NCBI GenBank assembly: GCA_963717155.1
Contig: OY970326.1
Location: 868,001-932,000, forward strand
Length of the DNA stretch: 64,000 nt
Origin: G963717155 sp963717155
GTDB lineage: Bacteria; Actinomycetota; Thermoleophilia; Gaiellales; JALYLC01
Direction of reading: 5' to 3'
Under the pieces are notes generated by a model, which was given only the letters and a program-made list of their open reading frames with translations, searched no databases and had not been told where the DNA came from. Position numbers and translations under genes: made by a program. This document shows positions 29,222 through 41,634 of the stretch, piece by piece (the first letter of the stretch is position 1; the number at the start of each line of letters is the position of its first letter).

Positions 29222-30571
29222 GTGCTCCGGCTGCTGCGCGTCGCGTTCTTCACCGGAGCGCTCGCGGTGGCAGGGGCTAGCGCGGCGAGCGCTGACGTTC
29301 CTGCGTCGGTGATGCACTACGGCGTCACGTTGGCGGGGACGCAGGAGATCACCTGGTCACTGGCCGGCGGCGTCGACGTGCAGGGCAGCGAGCCGGCCTG
29401 TCAGGGCCCGATCGAGGCGAGCGGACACCTCACGCAGACGCTGGCAGCGCCGAAGGCGGCGAGCCTCACCGTCGCATCGTCGGGTGCGACGACGGCAACC
29501 GCGAGTCTGAGCGTTGCCGTCGCAGCGGACCGGAGCGGGGTCGACGTCGTGCACTGGGCCACGGCGAACCCGACCGGTGCGTGCAGCAGGGCGCCGCGGG
29601 TCGACGACATCGCGAGCCCCGCCCGCTGTGGCCCGTTCGCGTATCACCTCCCGGTTCAGGTCACGGCGAAGCCCGGCACGCTCGCGGTGGACAACGGGCA
29701 CGACTTCGCCGACTCGGCCGCGAGTCACTTCCAGGGGTCGGCTGCCTCCAGCGACTGCCCCTGGGTCGAGGCAGCCCAGGAGATCGTCCTCAGCGAGTTC
29801 GGCGTGGAGGGAGGCCCGCCGGTCCTGAGCGGCGGCCTCCTCGCTGCCAGCGGCGCGGTCGCGTCCCTCACGAAGCTCGCGAGCGGACCGATCGCGGTGC
29901 CGCTGGACGCCACCGCCACCTACACGGCGAGCGGCGGCGGGACACCATGGCTGGGAACGATGACGGTGCAGACGACGCTTCACCTGACGCTCACGTTGAC
30001 GCCGCTCGGCGGTGAGGACAACTCGATCGAGCCCGGTCGCGGCATCGGAGGCGTGCACCTCGGGGCCACGCTCGACTCCGTGCGCGGGCTGTACCCGCAT
30101 CTCGTGGTCGTGCGTCGGCTCGACGGGGCCAGGGGTCGCGCGCTCTGGCTCATCGGGGTGCGGGGCGGCTCCCACAGCGGGTTGCAGGCGATCGTGGGCA
30201 AGCCCGGAGCAGGAGGCCCAAGCCCACCGGGCTCGGCAACCGTGCGCGAGGTCGAGACGACGTTCGCGACGCCATCGCGTGACACGTACCAGACGTCCGC
30301 CGGGATCGGCCCGAGCTCGACGTTCTCGGCGATCCGGCACGCGCTGCCGCACGGCAAGGCCGTCATCTGGAAGCGCGCGATCGACGGCCGTCTGTGGGGC
30401 TCGTGGTACGTCAAGGGCCCCGGGCGCGTCGTGACCGAGTTCGATCTCGGTCAGGTTCCGCAGCGGACCGGCGTCATCGATCCTGCGCGTGCGCGGCTAC
30501 CAGGTGCGCGTCGGCTGCCCGGGCACGAGCCGCCTGCTCCAGTTCAAGGGCCGGCCGCGCTGGCCCTGTAG
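29222..30571 (+). CDS. Secreted protein of unknown function (C-terminal frameshift)
   Basis: A signal peptide (LLRVAFFTGALAVAGASAASA, cleaved near ASA-DV) precedes about 420 mostly beta-rich residues with paired cysteines (GSEPACQGP, TGACSRAP, ARCGPF, SDCPW). The last third has EPGRGIGGVHLGATLDSVRGLY, resembling the start of a small repeat domain in other actinobacterial secreted proteins. One extra base near 30482 breaks the end; repair gives RVRGYQVRVGCPGTSRLLQF. Starts 3 nt after the preceding stop. Confidence 0.6.
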   Translation: MLRLLRVAFFTGALAVAGASAASADVPASVMHYGVTLAGTQEITWSLAGGVDVQGSEPACQGPIEASGHLTQTLAAPKAASLTVASSGATTATASLSVAVAADRSGVDVVHWATANPTGACSRAPRVDDIASPARCGPFAYHLPVQVTAKPGTLAVDNGHDFADSAASHFQGSAASSDCPWVEAAQEIVLSEFGVEGGPPVLSGGLLAASGAVASLTKLASGPIAVPLDATATYTASGGGTPWLGTMTVQTTLHLTLTLTPLGGEDNSIEPGRGIGGVHLGATLDSVRGLYPHLVVVRRLDGARGRALWLIGVRGGSHSGLQAIVGKPGAGGPSPPGSATVREVETTFATPSRDTYQTSAGIGPSSTFSAIRHALPHGKAVIWKRAIDGRLWGSWYVKGPGRVVTEFDLGQVPQRTGVIDPARARLPGARRLPGHEPPAPVQGPAALAL

Positions 30572-30579
30572 GGCCGTCG

Positions 30580-32026
<1,447 letters not shown>

Positions 32027-32063
32027 GCGCCGGAGTCTAGAACGGACGCGGTGTGTGGACGGG

Positions 32064-32069
32064 TACGGT
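32064..32069 (+). promoter_or_regulatory. -10 box (TACGGT) of a leaderless polA promoter
   Basis: TACGGT lies 6 nt before the GTG at 32076 with no ribosome site. Confidence 0.45.
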
Positions 32070-32075
32070 TCGCAT

Positions 32076-34684
32076 GTGCCGGCGCAGCCCAAGGACCTCG
32101 ACCTCAACGATGCGCCGGCGCGAGCGAGCCAGCTCTTCCTGATCGACGGCAACTCGCTCGGCTACCGCGCGTTCTACGCGCTGCCCGAGGAGCTCGCGAC
32201 CTCCGACGGGTTCCCGACGAACGCCCTGCTCGGCTTCGCGAACATGCTGATGCGTCTGCTCGGCGACTATCGGCCGCGGGGCGTGCTCGTCGCGTGGGAC
32301 GAGCGCCCGACGCACCGGCTCGAGCGCTTCCCGGGCTACAAGGCGACGCGCAAGCCGACGCCCGACCTGTTGCGCCAGCAGCAGCCGTACTTCCGCCCGC
32401 TCGTCGAGGCGTTCGGCTATCGCAACGTGTCGCTCGAGGGGCACGAGGCCGACGACGTGATCGGCACGCTGGCGACGCGCGCGGAGGCGGCTGGCATCCC
32501 GACCTGCGTGATCTCGCACGACCGGGACGCGTTCCAGCTCGTGTCGCCGCACGTCAGCGTGCTGCTCTCGCCGCGAGGCGTGACGGACGTGCACGTCTAC
32601 ACGCCGGAGCGCGTCGAGGCGCGCTACGGCATCCCGCCGGCGCTCGTGCCCGACTTCCTCGGCCTCAAGGGCGACACCGTCGGACGACATCCCGGGCATT
32701 CCCGGGCGTCGGAGACAAGACGGCGTCGGATCTGCTCGTGCGCTTCGGCTCGCTGGAGGGCATCTACGCGAACCTGCCCGCGGTGCCGGGCGAGAAGCGC
32801 CGCGAGACGCTCGCCGCGCATCGCGACGACGCCTTCACCTCACGCGCGCTGGCGACGATCGAGCGCGATCTTCCGATCGACATCGACCCGCCGACCTGAT
32901 CGTCGACCCGCCCGACCGCGCAGGCCTCAAGGAGATGTTCCGGCGCTTCGAGTTCCGCGCGCTGCTGCGCCGCATCGACGAGCTCGACGAGGCCGTGCCG
33001 GCCGCCGAGCAGGACGTCGGAGTCGATCGAGGTGCGGCGTCGTCGAGGTCGACGAGCCGGGCCTCGCCGCGTTCCTGGCCGGAGCGCAGGAGGCAGGCGT
33101 CGCACGGGTCGAGCGACGGCCGCTACGCCGTCGCCACCGGAGGCCGCGTCGCGCTCGCAGCGATCGCGCCGGAGCAGCTCGCGCGTCTGCTGACCCCGCT
33201 CGAGACGACGGCGCACGACTTCAAGGCCGAGGCCGGCGAGCTCGCGGCGTACGGCGTCGAGCCGGCCTTCGACGCGACGATCGCCGCATACCTGCTCGAT
33301 CCGGGGCGCGCCGACTACCGCGTCGACGATCTGCTCGAGGAGCAGGCGCTCGATCTCACGATCGGGGCAGTACGAGGCCGATCGCGACGCGATCCGCGCG
33401 GCCGCATCGGGCGTCGCCCTGCGCTCGGTGCTCGAGCAGCGGCTGGTGGACCGCGAGATGGACGATGTCCTCCGGCGCATCGAGCTTCCGCTCGTTCCGG
33501 TGCTCTGCGCGATGGAGCGCGTCGGACATCGCGATCGACACGGCGCAGATGGGCGAGATCGCCGCCAAGGTCTCCGAGCACTGCGAGGAGCTCGTCGCCC
33601 GGGCGCACGAGCTGGCCGGATCCGAGTTCGCGCTCGGCAGCCCCAAGCAGCTCGGCGAGGTGCTGTTCGAGCGGCTCGGCCTGCCCGGCCGGCCGCAAGG
33701 GGAAGACGGGCTACTCGACCGACCAGCGCGTGCTGTCGCGGATCCGCGAGCTCCACCCGATCGTGCCGGTCATCGAGGAGTGGCGCGAGCTCTCGAAGCT
33801 GCTCTCGACCTACCTCGTCCCGTTCCCCGAGCTGATCGGCGACGACGGCCGGCTGCACACGACGTTCTCGCAGACGACTGCGGCGACCGGCCGGCTCTCG
33901 GCGAACCGCCCGAACCTCCAGAACATCCCGGTCAGGACCGAGGTCGGCCGCCAGATCCGCGAGACCTTCATCGCCCCGGACGGGTCGCGGCTCGTCTCTG
34001 CCGACTACTCGCAGGTCGAGCTGCGCATCCTCGCGAACCTCTCGGGCGAGGAGCTGCTGCTGCGACGCGTTCGCGCGCGGCGACGACATCCACGCGGTGA
34101 CGGCGGCGGAGGTGCTCGGGAAGGACCAGGCCGAGCTCACGACGCGACGAGCGGAACCGCGCGAAGGCCGTCAACTTCGGCATCGTCTACGGCATCTCGA
34201 GCTTCGGGCTGTCCGACCAGCTCGACATCTCCCGCGAGGAGGCGCAGTCGTACATCGACACCTACCGCGGACGCATGCCGACGCGTCGCCGAGTGGATCG
34301 CGCGGGCGATCGAGGAGGCTCGCGAGCGCGGCTACTCGGTGACGATGCTCGGCCGTCGCCGGCCGATCCCGGAGCTGCGGGCCGGGAACTGGCAGGTCCG
34401 TTCCCTCGGCGAGCGGCTCGCGGTCAACTCCGTGATCCAGGGCACCGCGGCGGACATCATCAAGCTCGCGATGATCCGCGTGCACCGGCGTCTGCGCGAC
34501 GAGGGCAGGGCGGGGCAAGCTCGTCCTGCAGATCCACGACGAGCTGCTGCTCGAGGTGCCCGAGGTCGAGGTCCCTGCGGTCACGCAGCTCGTGCGCGAG
34601 GAGATGATCGACGCGTTCCCGCTCGATCCTCCGCTCGGCGTCGACGTCGGCGTGGGGCGCGACTGGCTGTCCGCCAAGTCGTGA
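32076..34684 (+). CDS. polA: DNA polymerase I (frameshifted)
   Basis: Replication and repair polymerase. The 5' nuclease domain starts SQLFLIDGNSLGYRAFY with EGHEADDVIGTLA and GVGDKTASDLL. A 3'-5' exonuclease-like domain follows (FDATIAAYLLDPGRADY); its other acidic residues cannot be judged through the frameshifts. The polymerase domain has TTAATGRLSANRPNLQNIP, SADYSQVELRILA, the O-helix NRAKAVNFGIVYGIS and the C-motif LQIHDELLLEVP. About ten indels break it, for example near 32684, 32696, 32899, 33035, 33368, 33525, 33703, 34070, 34149, 34285 and 34517. GTG at 32076 gives a normal N-terminus. Confidence 0.95.
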
Positions 34685-34810
34685 ACTCACAAAGCCTCCG
34701 CCTGCAGCGTCATAGCAGCAACTTCCTGCTGTCGCTACACTCCGGTAGTTCTAAGGGACGCCGCGACCGACGTCTGCGTCCTTCGACGCCCGAGAGGAAT
34801 CCACCAACCG

Positions 34811-36493
34811 ATGCCCCAGACCAACGCCGAGATCATCGCCGCAGAGCCAGGAGTCTGGCTCGAGGTCGATGGCAAGCTCATCCCCGATTACGCCGCGACG
34901 CTCAAGGAGTTCGGCGAGGGGGATGTCGTCACGGGCACGGTCGTTCGCGTCGACCGCGATGAGATCCTCGTCGACATCGGCTACAAGAGCGAAGGCGTCA
35001 TCCCGATCTCCGAGCTCTCGATCCGCCGCAACGTGGACCCGCTCGAGGAGGTCGCGCTCGGTGACGAGGTCGATGCGCTCGTCATGCAGAAGGAGGACGC
35101 CGACGGGCGTCTCATCCTCTCCAAGAAGCGCGCGCGCTTCGAGAAGGCGTGGCGCAAGATCGAGGAGGCGGCCGAGAGCGGCGAGCCCGTCGAGGGCCTC
35201 GTGATCGAGGTCGTCAAGGGCGGTCTGATCCTCGACCTCGGCGTGCGCGGCTTCCTGCCCGCGTCGCTGGTCGACATCCGGCGCGTGCAGGATCTCGAGG
35301 AGTACCGCGACCAGACGCTGCGCGCGCGGGTCATCGAGCTGAACCGCTCGCGCAACAACGTCGTGCTCGTCGCGCCGCGCCGTGCTCGAGGAGGAGCGCC
35401 GCGAGCTGCGTCAGCGCATCCTCGACACGCTCGAGCCGGGCAGCGTCGTCGAGGGCGTCATCTCGAACATCGTCGACTTCGGCGCGTTCGTCGACCTCGA
35501 CGGCATCGACGGCCTGATCCACATCTCCGAGCTCTCCTGGAGCCACGTCAACCATCCGTCCGAGCTGCTCGACATCGGCCAGAAGGTGCGCGTCAAGGTG
35601 CTCGACATCGACCGCGACCGCCAGCGGATCTCGCTCGGGCTCAAGCAGACGCAGGCCGATCCGTGGCAGCAGGTGCTCGACGCCTACCAGCAGGGCGACG
35701 TCGTGCGCGGACGCGTCACGAAGGTCGTGACGTTCGGCGCGTTCGTCGAGATCGTTCCCGGGGTCGAGGGCCTCGTGCACATCTCCGAGCTCGCCGCCCA
35801 CCACGTCGAGAACCCGCGCGAGGTCGTCAGCCAGGGCGACGACACGCCGGTCAAGATCATCGAGGTCGACGCCGAGCGGCGCCGCCTCTCGCTCTCGATC
35901 AAGCGCGTCGAGCCCGAGGACGAGATCCTCGCCTCGATCGAGCTCGAGGGCCTGCCGCCGCGCCGCGAGCCGGTGGCGACCTCCGACGACGACGACGATC
36001 CGCGGTACTCCGCCGAGGCCAACGACATCGAGGCGATCGAGTCCTCGCTGGCGGCCCCGACGATCGAGGACGAGTCTCGCCGAGCCCGAGCCGCCGAAGG
36101 CGCCGAGGAGTCGCGGACGACCCGACCGCCGAGACGGCGGAGGAGGTCGAGGCCGAGGCGATCGCCGTCGAGGAGCCGGAGGTCGAGCCCGAGACGTCGC
36201 ACGAGGGCGAGGCGGCCGAGGCTGCCGCCGAGCCCGAGACCGCGGTCGAGGACGAGGCGCCTGCCGCTGCCGAGCCGGAGGCCGAGGTCGATCCGGAGGT
36301 CGCCGTCGAGGCGGAGGCCGAGGAAGAGGCCGAGGCCGAGGCGCAGGCCGAGCTCGAGCCGGTCGTCGAAGAGGCGGCTCCCGAGGTTCCGGCGCAGGAC
36401 GAGCCCAAGCCCGAGCCCGAGCTCGGTCTGTCGGACGACGTGTTCGGCGACGCCGCCGACGGCGAGGTCGAGCGAGCCGACGCCCCGGCCTGA
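34811..36493 (+). CDS. rpsA: 30S ribosomal protein S1 (frameshifted)
   Basis: Four S1 RNA-binding repeats in series: GDVVTGTVVRVDRDEILVDI, EGLVIEVVKGGLILDLGV, GVISNIVDFGAFVDLDG and GRVTKVVTFGAFVEIVPG, each followed by an HISEL-type or equivalent strand. After them comes a roughly 130-residue Glu/Ala-rich acidic tail, as seen in other actinobacterial S1 proteins but long here. One extra base near 35378 and another near 36080 shift the frame; both lie between domains. Preceded by a 126-bp leader after polA. Confidence 0.95.
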   Translation: MPQTNAEIIAAEPGVWLEVDGKLIPDYAATLKEFGEGDVVTGTVVRVDRDEILVDIGYKSEGVIPISELSIRRNVDPLEEVALGDEVDALVMQKEDADGRLILSKKRARFEKAWRKIEEAAESGEPVEGLVIEVVKGGLILDLGVRGFLPASLVDIRRVQDLEEYRDQTLRARVIELNRSRNNVVLVAPRRARGGAPRAASAHPRHARAGQRRRGRHLEHRRLRRVRRPRRHRRPDPHLRALLEPRQPSVRAARHRPEGARQGARHRPRPPADLARAQADAGRSVAAGARRLPAGRRRARTRHEGRDVRRVRRDRSRGRGPRAHLRARRPPRREPARGRQPGRRHAGQDHRGRRRAAPPLALDQARRARGRDPRLDRARGPAAAPRAGGDLRRRRRSAVLRRGQRHRGDRVLAGGPDDRGRVSPSPSRRRRRGVADDPTAETAEEVEAEAIAVEEPEVEPETSHEGEAAEAAAEPETAVEDEAPAAAEPEAEVDPEVAVEAEAEEEAEAEAQAELEPVVEEAAPEVPAQDEPKPEPELGLSDDVFGDAADGEVERADAPA

Positions 36494-37063
36494 TCTTCCT
36501 CGGACTCACCGGGGGGATCGGGGCAGGTAAGAGCACGGCGCTCGCGGCGTTCGCGCGTGCCGGGCTGTCCCGTGCTCAAGCTCGGACGCAGGTCGTGCAC
36601 GACCTGTACCTGCGCCCCGACGTCCGCGCGCGGTGGTCGAGCGCCTCGGCAGCGGGGTGCTCGGCGCCGACGGCGAGGTCGACCGTGCTCGCGCTGGGCG
36701 AGCGCGCGTTCAGCGACCCGGAGGTGCTCGGCCTACCTCGAGGGACTGCTGCACCCGCTGGTCGCCGAGGAGACCGAGCGTTTCCGCCGTGCGGCCGGAG
36801 GCGAGCGGCGCGCCGTCGCGGTGCACGAGAACCCGCTTCTCTTCGACCGCGGGCGAACCGATCGCTACGATCGCACGGTGCTGATCAGTGCGCCCGACGA
36901 GATCCGCCGCGCTCGCGGGCCCGAGCGCTTCGACCGGCGCAGCCCGCTCCAGCTGCCCGAAGCCGAGGCTCGCCTGCTCGCCGACTACGTGTTCGTCAAC
37001 GACGGCGATCTCGCCGCTCTCGATGCCTGGGTCGCCGAGCTCGTCCGGGAGCTGTCCGCGTGA
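36490..37063 (+). CDS. coaE: Dephospho-CoA kinase (frameshifted)
   Basis: Last step of CoA synthesis. The P-loop FLGLTGGIGAGKSTALAAF, QVVHDLY, LLHPLVAEE and NPLLFDRGRTDRYD (ENPLLFE-type) identify it. Several indels occur between 36570 and 36740. The only possible start before the conserved strand is the CTG at 36490, overlapping the rpsA TGA as CTGA. About 190 residues. The C-terminus ends ELVRELSA, overlapping the next GTG. Confidence 0.88.
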
Positions 37064-38148
37064 CGCCGATCGGGTTCGTGTTCGACGAGCGCTACCTCTG
37101 GCACGACACCGGCGTGATGCAGCCAGGCCCACCCGTGATCGAGCAGTACCCGCACTGGGAGTCGCCCGAGACGAAGCGGCGTCTGCGGAACCTGCTCGAC
37201 GCGAGCGGCCTGTCGCAGGAGCTGGTGCAGCTCGCACCGCGTCCCGCGACGAACGAGGAGATCCTCCGGGTGCACGAGCCCGGCTACCTCGAGTGGCTCG
37301 AGCAGGCGAGCGCCGGGGCCGGTGGCGATGCGGGCGATGGCACGCCGTTCGGGCCGGGAAGCCTCGACGTCGCGCGCCTGTCGGCGGGAGGCTGCATGGT
37401 CGCGGCCGACGCCGTGCTCGACGGGCGCGTCAGCTCGGTGTACGCCCTCGTGCGGCCGCCCGGGCACCATGCCGAGCCGGAGACCGGGCGCGGCTTCTGC
37501 ATGCTCGGCAACATCGCGATCGCCGCCCTCCACCTGCGTGCGACACGTGGAGTCGGGCGAATCGCGGTGGTCGACTGGGACGTGCACCACGGCAACGGCA
37601 CCCAGAAGGTCTTCTGGCGCGATCCCGACGTGCTCACGATCTCGCTGCACCAGGACGGCCTGTACCCGCTGCACAGCGGCGCCCTCGAGGACGTGGGGGA
37701 GGGGCCCGGCCGCGGCGCGAACATCAACATCCCGCTGCCCGCGGGCTCCGGCGGTGCGGCCTACCTCGAGGCGTTCGCGCGGGTCGTCGTCCCCGCGCTG
37801 GAGCGATTCGCCCCCGAGCTGGTGTTCGTCGCGTCGGGGCTCGATGCGAGTGGCCTCGATCCGCTCGGGCGCATGCAGCTTCGAAGCGACGACTACCGTG
37901 AGCTCACGGACGTGCTGCTGGCGGCGTCGGCGCGGATCTGCGGCGGCCGGCTCGTGCTCTGCCACGAGGGCGGGTACAGCGCCGTCTACGTGCCGTATTG
38001 CGGTGCAGCGATCATCGAGGGGCTGCTCGGGATCGAGCCGCGGGTGGTCGACCCGTTCTTCGAGGAGCTCGGCGCGCGAGCGGGTGCGCCGGCGCTGCCG
38101 CACGAGCTCGAGGCCGTCGAGGCCGCGCGCCTGCAGCACGGGCTGTAG
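37060..38148 (+). CDS. Class II histone deacetylase-like amidohydrolase
   Basis: Zinc-dependent deacetylase fold (acetylpolyamine amidohydrolase / AcuC / HDAC-like), 362 residues, intact. Catalytic features: RPPGHHAEPETGRGFC with the His pair, VVDWDVHHGNGTQ with the Asp-x-His zinc ligands, and LDASGLDPLGRM with the second Asp, then HEGGYS near the end. The substrate might be an acetylated polyamine or protein; it cannot be told from the sequence. GTG start overlaps the coaE stop. Confidence 0.88.
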   Translation: MTPIGFVFDERYLWHDTGVMQPGPPVIEQYPHWESPETKRRLRNLLDASGLSQELVQLAPRPATNEEILRVHEPGYLEWLEQASAGAGGDAGDGTPFGPGSLDVARLSAGGCMVAADAVLDGRVSSVYALVRPPGHHAEPETGRGFCMLGNIAIAALHLRATRGVGRIAVVDWDVHHGNGTQKVFWRDPDVLTISLHQDGLYPLHSGALEDVGEGPGRGANINIPLPAGSGGAAYLEAFARVVVPALERFAPELVFVASGLDASGLDPLGRMQLRSDDYRELTDVLLAASARICGGRLVLCHEGGYSAVYVPYCGAAIIEGLLGIEPRVVDPFFEELGARAGAPALPHELEAVEAARLQHGL

Positions 38149-38192
38149 GTCCGGCCACAGGCGCCCGGCGGGATCCCCACGCAGATCGATCG

Positions 38193-38206
38193 CGAACACC
38201 CGTTCG
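38193..38206 (+). promoter_or_regulatory. SOS box (LexA site) upstream of uvrB
   Basis: A perfect palindrome CGAAC-ACCC-GTTCG, the Gram-positive/actinobacterial LexA consensus. It overlaps the -35 position of the uvrB promoter, 9 bp from the TAGACT -10 box. Confidence 0.85.
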
Positions 38207-38215
38207 CTCGATTTG

Positions 38216-38221
38216 TAGACT
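38216..38221 (+). promoter_or_regulatory. -10 box (TAGACT) of a leaderless uvrB promoter
   Basis: TAGACT lies 6 nt before the uvrB GTG at 38228, with the SOS box just upstream. Confidence 0.65.
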
Positions 38222-38227
38222 GCACGT

Positions 38228-40233
38228 GTGCCCGAATTCAGACTCACCGGTGACTACCTCCCCACAGGCGATCAGCCGCAGGCGATCGACGAGCTCGTAG
38301 CCAGCATCGAGGCTGGAGATCGCTTCACGACGCTCCTCGGGGCGACCGGCACCGGCAAGACGTTCACCATCGCGAACGTGATCGCGCGCCTCCAGCGCCC
38401 GACGCTCGTGATCGCGCACAACAAGACCCTCGCAGCCCAGCTCTGCAACGAGTTCCGCGAGTTCTTCGCCGAGAACGCGGTCGAGTACTTCGTCTCGTAC
38501 TACGACTACTACCAGCCCGAGGCGTACCTCCCGGCCTCGGACACGTACATCGAGAAGGACTCGTCGATCAACGACGACATCGACCGGCTGCGGCACGCCG
38601 CGACCTCGGCGCTGCTTGACCCGCCGCGATGTCGTGATCGTCGCCTCCGTCTCGTGCATCTACGGCCTCGGCTCGCCGGCGGAGTACCAGGAGCAGCTCG
38701 TCCGCCTGCGCGTGGGGGAGGAGCACCCGCGCGAGAAGATCCTCCGCGGGCTCGTCGACATCCAGTACCGCCGCAACGACGTGCTGCTCGATCGCGCGCG
38801 CTTCCGGGCTCGCGGCGACGTCATCGAGGTGCAGCCGTCGTACAGCGAGACCGCCTATCGCGTCTCGTTGTTCGGCGACGAGGTCGAGTCGATCACGCAC
38901 TTCGACCCGCTGACCGGCGAGGTCTACGGGATGGCCGACGAGCTCGTCGATCTACCCGGCGACGCACTACGTGACGACGCCGCCGACGATCGAGCGGGCG
39001 ATCGAGGAGATCAGCCGCGAGCTGGGCGAGCGACTCGCCGAGCTCGAGTCGGCGGGCAAGATGCTCGAGGCCCATCGCCTGCGTCAGCGCACCGAGTACG
39101 ACATGGAGATGATGCGCGAGCTCGGGTACTGCAACGGCATCGAGAACTACTCGCGGATCCTCGACGGCCGCGCACAGGGCACCCCGCCGTTCACGCTGCT
39201 CGACTACTTCCCCGGCGACTTCCTGGTCGTCGTCGACGAGTCGCACCAGACGATCCCGCAGATCGGCGGAATGCTCGAGGGTGACCGCTCACGCAAGTCG
39301 TCGCTCGTCGACTTCGGCTTCCGGCTGCCGTCCGCGCTCGACAACCGGCCGCTCAGCTTCGCCGAGTTCCTCGAGCGCGTCCCCCAGGTCGCACTCGTCT
39401 CCGCCACGCCGGGCACGTTCGAGACGCGCAACTCCCCGAAGGTCGTCGAGCAGATCATCCGCCCGACCGGCCTGATCGATCCCGAGGTCGAGGTGCGCCC
39501 GACCCGCCACCAGATCGACGATCTGCTTGCCGAGATCCGGTTGCGCGAGCAGGCGGACGAGCGCGTGCTGTGCACGACGCTCACGAAGAAGATGTCCGAG
39601 GACCTGACGGACTACCTGCTCGAGTCGGGCGTCCGCGCGCGCTACCTCCACTCCGAGATCGACACGCTCGAGCGCATCAAGATCCTCCGCGACCTCCGCC
39701 TCGGCGAGTACGACGTCCTCGTCGGCGTCAACCTCCTGCGGGAGGGCCTCGACCTGCCCGAGGTGTCGCTCGTCGCGATCCTGGATGCCGACAAGGAAGG
39801 CTTCCTGCGCGGACAGACGGCGCTGATCCAGACGATCGGCCGTGCCGCGCGGAACGTGAACGGCAAGGTGCTGATGTACGCGGACAAGCGCACCGAGGCG
39901 ATCCGCGCGGCGATCGACGAGACGAACAGGCGCCGGGCCATCCAGCTCGCCTACAACGAGCAGCACGGCATCGTGCCGACGACGATCCGCAAGGGCGTCT
40001 CCGATCTCGCCGACTTCCTCGACCTGCAGGACGCGAAGGTTCCGGGACGCCGCAGGGGCGGGACGCGCGACGTCGAGGGCATGGGCCGGAGCGACCTCGA
40101 GAACCTGATCGCCGAGCTCTCGGAGGAGATGCTCGCAGCGGCCGAGGAGCTGCGCTTCGAGTACGCCGCCAAGCTCCGCGACGAGATCAAGCTCCTGCGG
40201 CGCGAGCTCGAGGCGGTCGCGCCGACCCCGTAG
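38228..40233 (+). CDS. uvrB: Excinuclease ABC subunit B (two frameshifts)
   Basis: DNA-damage helicase-like subunit of nucleotide excision repair, about 668 residues. Walker A is LLGATGTGKTFTIA. The beta-hairpin SYYDYYQPEAYLP, DESHQTIPQIGGML, VSATPGTFE and GRAARNVNGKVLMYAD follow, and the C-terminal UVR motif (LSEEMLAAAEELRFEYAAKL) closes the protein. One extra base near 38620 and another near 38957 shift the frame. A LexA palindrome precedes it, and uvrA 10 kb away has one as well. Confidence 0.97.
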
Positions 40234-40248
40234 GTCTGGCGCGTGTGA

Positions 40249-40274
40249 GGCTCTCGCCGAACCCGGCGAGAGCC
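40249..40274 (+). terminator. Hairpin after uvrB, probable terminator
   Basis: A perfect 11-bp stem (GGCTCTCGCCG / CGGCGAGAGCC) with a 4-nt AACC loop, 15 bp after the uvrB stop. No U-tract follows. Confidence 0.65.
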
Positions 40275-40576
40275 CCACTCCGAGCCGTTTCGCGCTCCTG
40301 GGAGTCGGAGCTACTCCGTCCGCGACGGGTGACGAGCCCGAGGTCGGAACGAAGCGGAGGAAGAAGCCGGCGGCCGATTCGCGAGCGCCGACTGAGTCCA
40401 TCGGGCCACGGCCTCCATGGATCCGTCAAGAGCCTCCACGGGCAGATGTGGGTCGTATTACCTGCCGATTCCTGCTGCTTCGGGAACCCCAACCTCAAAC
40501 GTTCGCCGCTAGTCTCCCCGTTCCTCCCTGAAGTGGTCCTTGAGGGTTTGGACGATCTCGCCGATACCGCAAGCCG
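40275..40576. other. 300-bp leader/gap before the transglycosylase gene
   Basis: No coding frame convinces. Because cell-wall hydrolase genes in Actinobacteria often have c-di-AMP riboswitches, I looked for that motif and did not find its conserved blocks. The DNA at 40440-40570 is less GC-rich and should hold the promoter. Confidence 0.4.
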
Positions 40577-41599
40577 ATGCGCAAAGCCATCATCATCGTG
40601 TTCCTGGTCGGCCTGGTGACCGTGGGCACCGCGAACTCGGCGCTCGCCTGCAGCTCGGGAGCGCAGGCGATTCCGAGCTCCTACCTGTCGCTGTACAAGT
40701 CGTGGGGCAGTGTCGCCGGCGTGCCCTGGTCGTTGCTCGCCGCGGTCGGCTCGGTCGAATCGGGCCACGGCTCCAACCCGAGCATGCTCGTCCCGCACGA
40801 TCGCGGCGTGCTCGGCCCGATGCAGTTCCAGGCCGGCTCGAACCGGCTCGCGAAGAAGCAGGACAGCTCGGGTGATCAGGGGTTCGGCGGCACCTGGGCC
40901 CAGTGGCGCACGGCGTCCGGGCATCCGCCCTACCGCATGGACGACCCCGACGACGAGATCGCGGCCGCCGCTGCGAAGCTGCATTTCGACGCCGGTCCGA
41001 CGCTCAACTGGAAGAAGGCGCTGTACCACTACAACGCGCTGGGCGCCTACGTCAGCCTCGTGCTGAAGCGCGCCCGGCAGTACCAGCTCGGGTCGTGTGC
41101 ACCGGACTCCTCCTCGTCGATCTCGACCTCGATCTCGACGCCGGACACGACCACGTCGTCGTCGGCCGTGCCCGCGGCGACCGCCTCCGACCTCCTCGAC
41201 TCGTCGTCGATCGAGCTCGCGCCTGCTGCCGCGTCCGACCTGGACAACGGCATCGTCGACTCGCGGCTCATCGCGCTCATCGCGTGGATCGCACAGCGCC
41301 ACTCGATCGCCATCTCCGAGTTCAAGACCGGGCACTCGAAGTACGTGACGGGCACCACCAGGGTCTCGAACAACTGGTACGGACGCGCTGCCACGATCAC
41401 CTGGGTCGACGGGCACGCCGTCTCACCCGGGTCGGCCGCCGCACGCACGCTCTGGAACGAGCTCCGCACTGCGCCGGCCGCGATCCGCCCGATCGAGATC
41501 GGCGCACCGTGGGCCGACCCGACGAACAGCCGCTTCTACTCGGGCAGCGATGCGATGAACGTGATCCACGTCGGGTTCGACGGGCCGACCCAGCACTGA
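40577..41599 (+). CDS. Secreted lytic transglycosylase-like protein
   Basis: 340 residues, intact. A signal peptide (IIIVFLVGLVTVGTANSALA) is followed by an SLT-type domain: VPWSLLAAVGSVESGHGSNP with the catalytic Glu, GVLGPMQFQ, then YRMDDPDDEIAAAAAKL and ALYHYNA. A Ser/Thr-rich linker (about 20 residues) leads to a C-terminal domain of about 130 residues with ISEFKTGHSKYVTGTTRVSN and NNWYGRAATITWVDG, which I do not recognise firmly. It probably cleaves peptidoglycan outside the membrane. Confidence 0.8.
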   Translation: MRKAIIIVFLVGLVTVGTANSALACSSGAQAIPSSYLSLYKSWGSVAGVPWSLLAAVGSVESGHGSNPSMLVPHDRGVLGPMQFQAGSNRLAKKQDSSGDQGFGGTWAQWRTASGHPPYRMDDPDDEIAAAAAKLHFDAGPTLNWKKALYHYNALGAYVSLVLKRARQYQLGSCAPDSSSSISTSISTPDTTTSSSAVPAATASDLLDSSSIELAPAAASDLDNGIVDSRLIALIAWIAQRHSIAISEFKTGHSKYVTGTTRVSNNWYGRAATITWVDGHAVSPGSAAARTLWNELRTAPAAIRPIEIGAPWADPTNSRFYSGSDAMNVIHVGFDGPTQH

Positions 41600-41634
41600 C
41601 GCTGCGCTCCGCGGCGCGCGCGCGTCGTAGCTCG

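Noticed and set aside
40275..40576. c-di-AMP (ydaO) riboswitch before the transglycosylase gene
   Set aside because: Suggested by gene context only; the conserved blocks of that riboswitch are not found on the plus strand.
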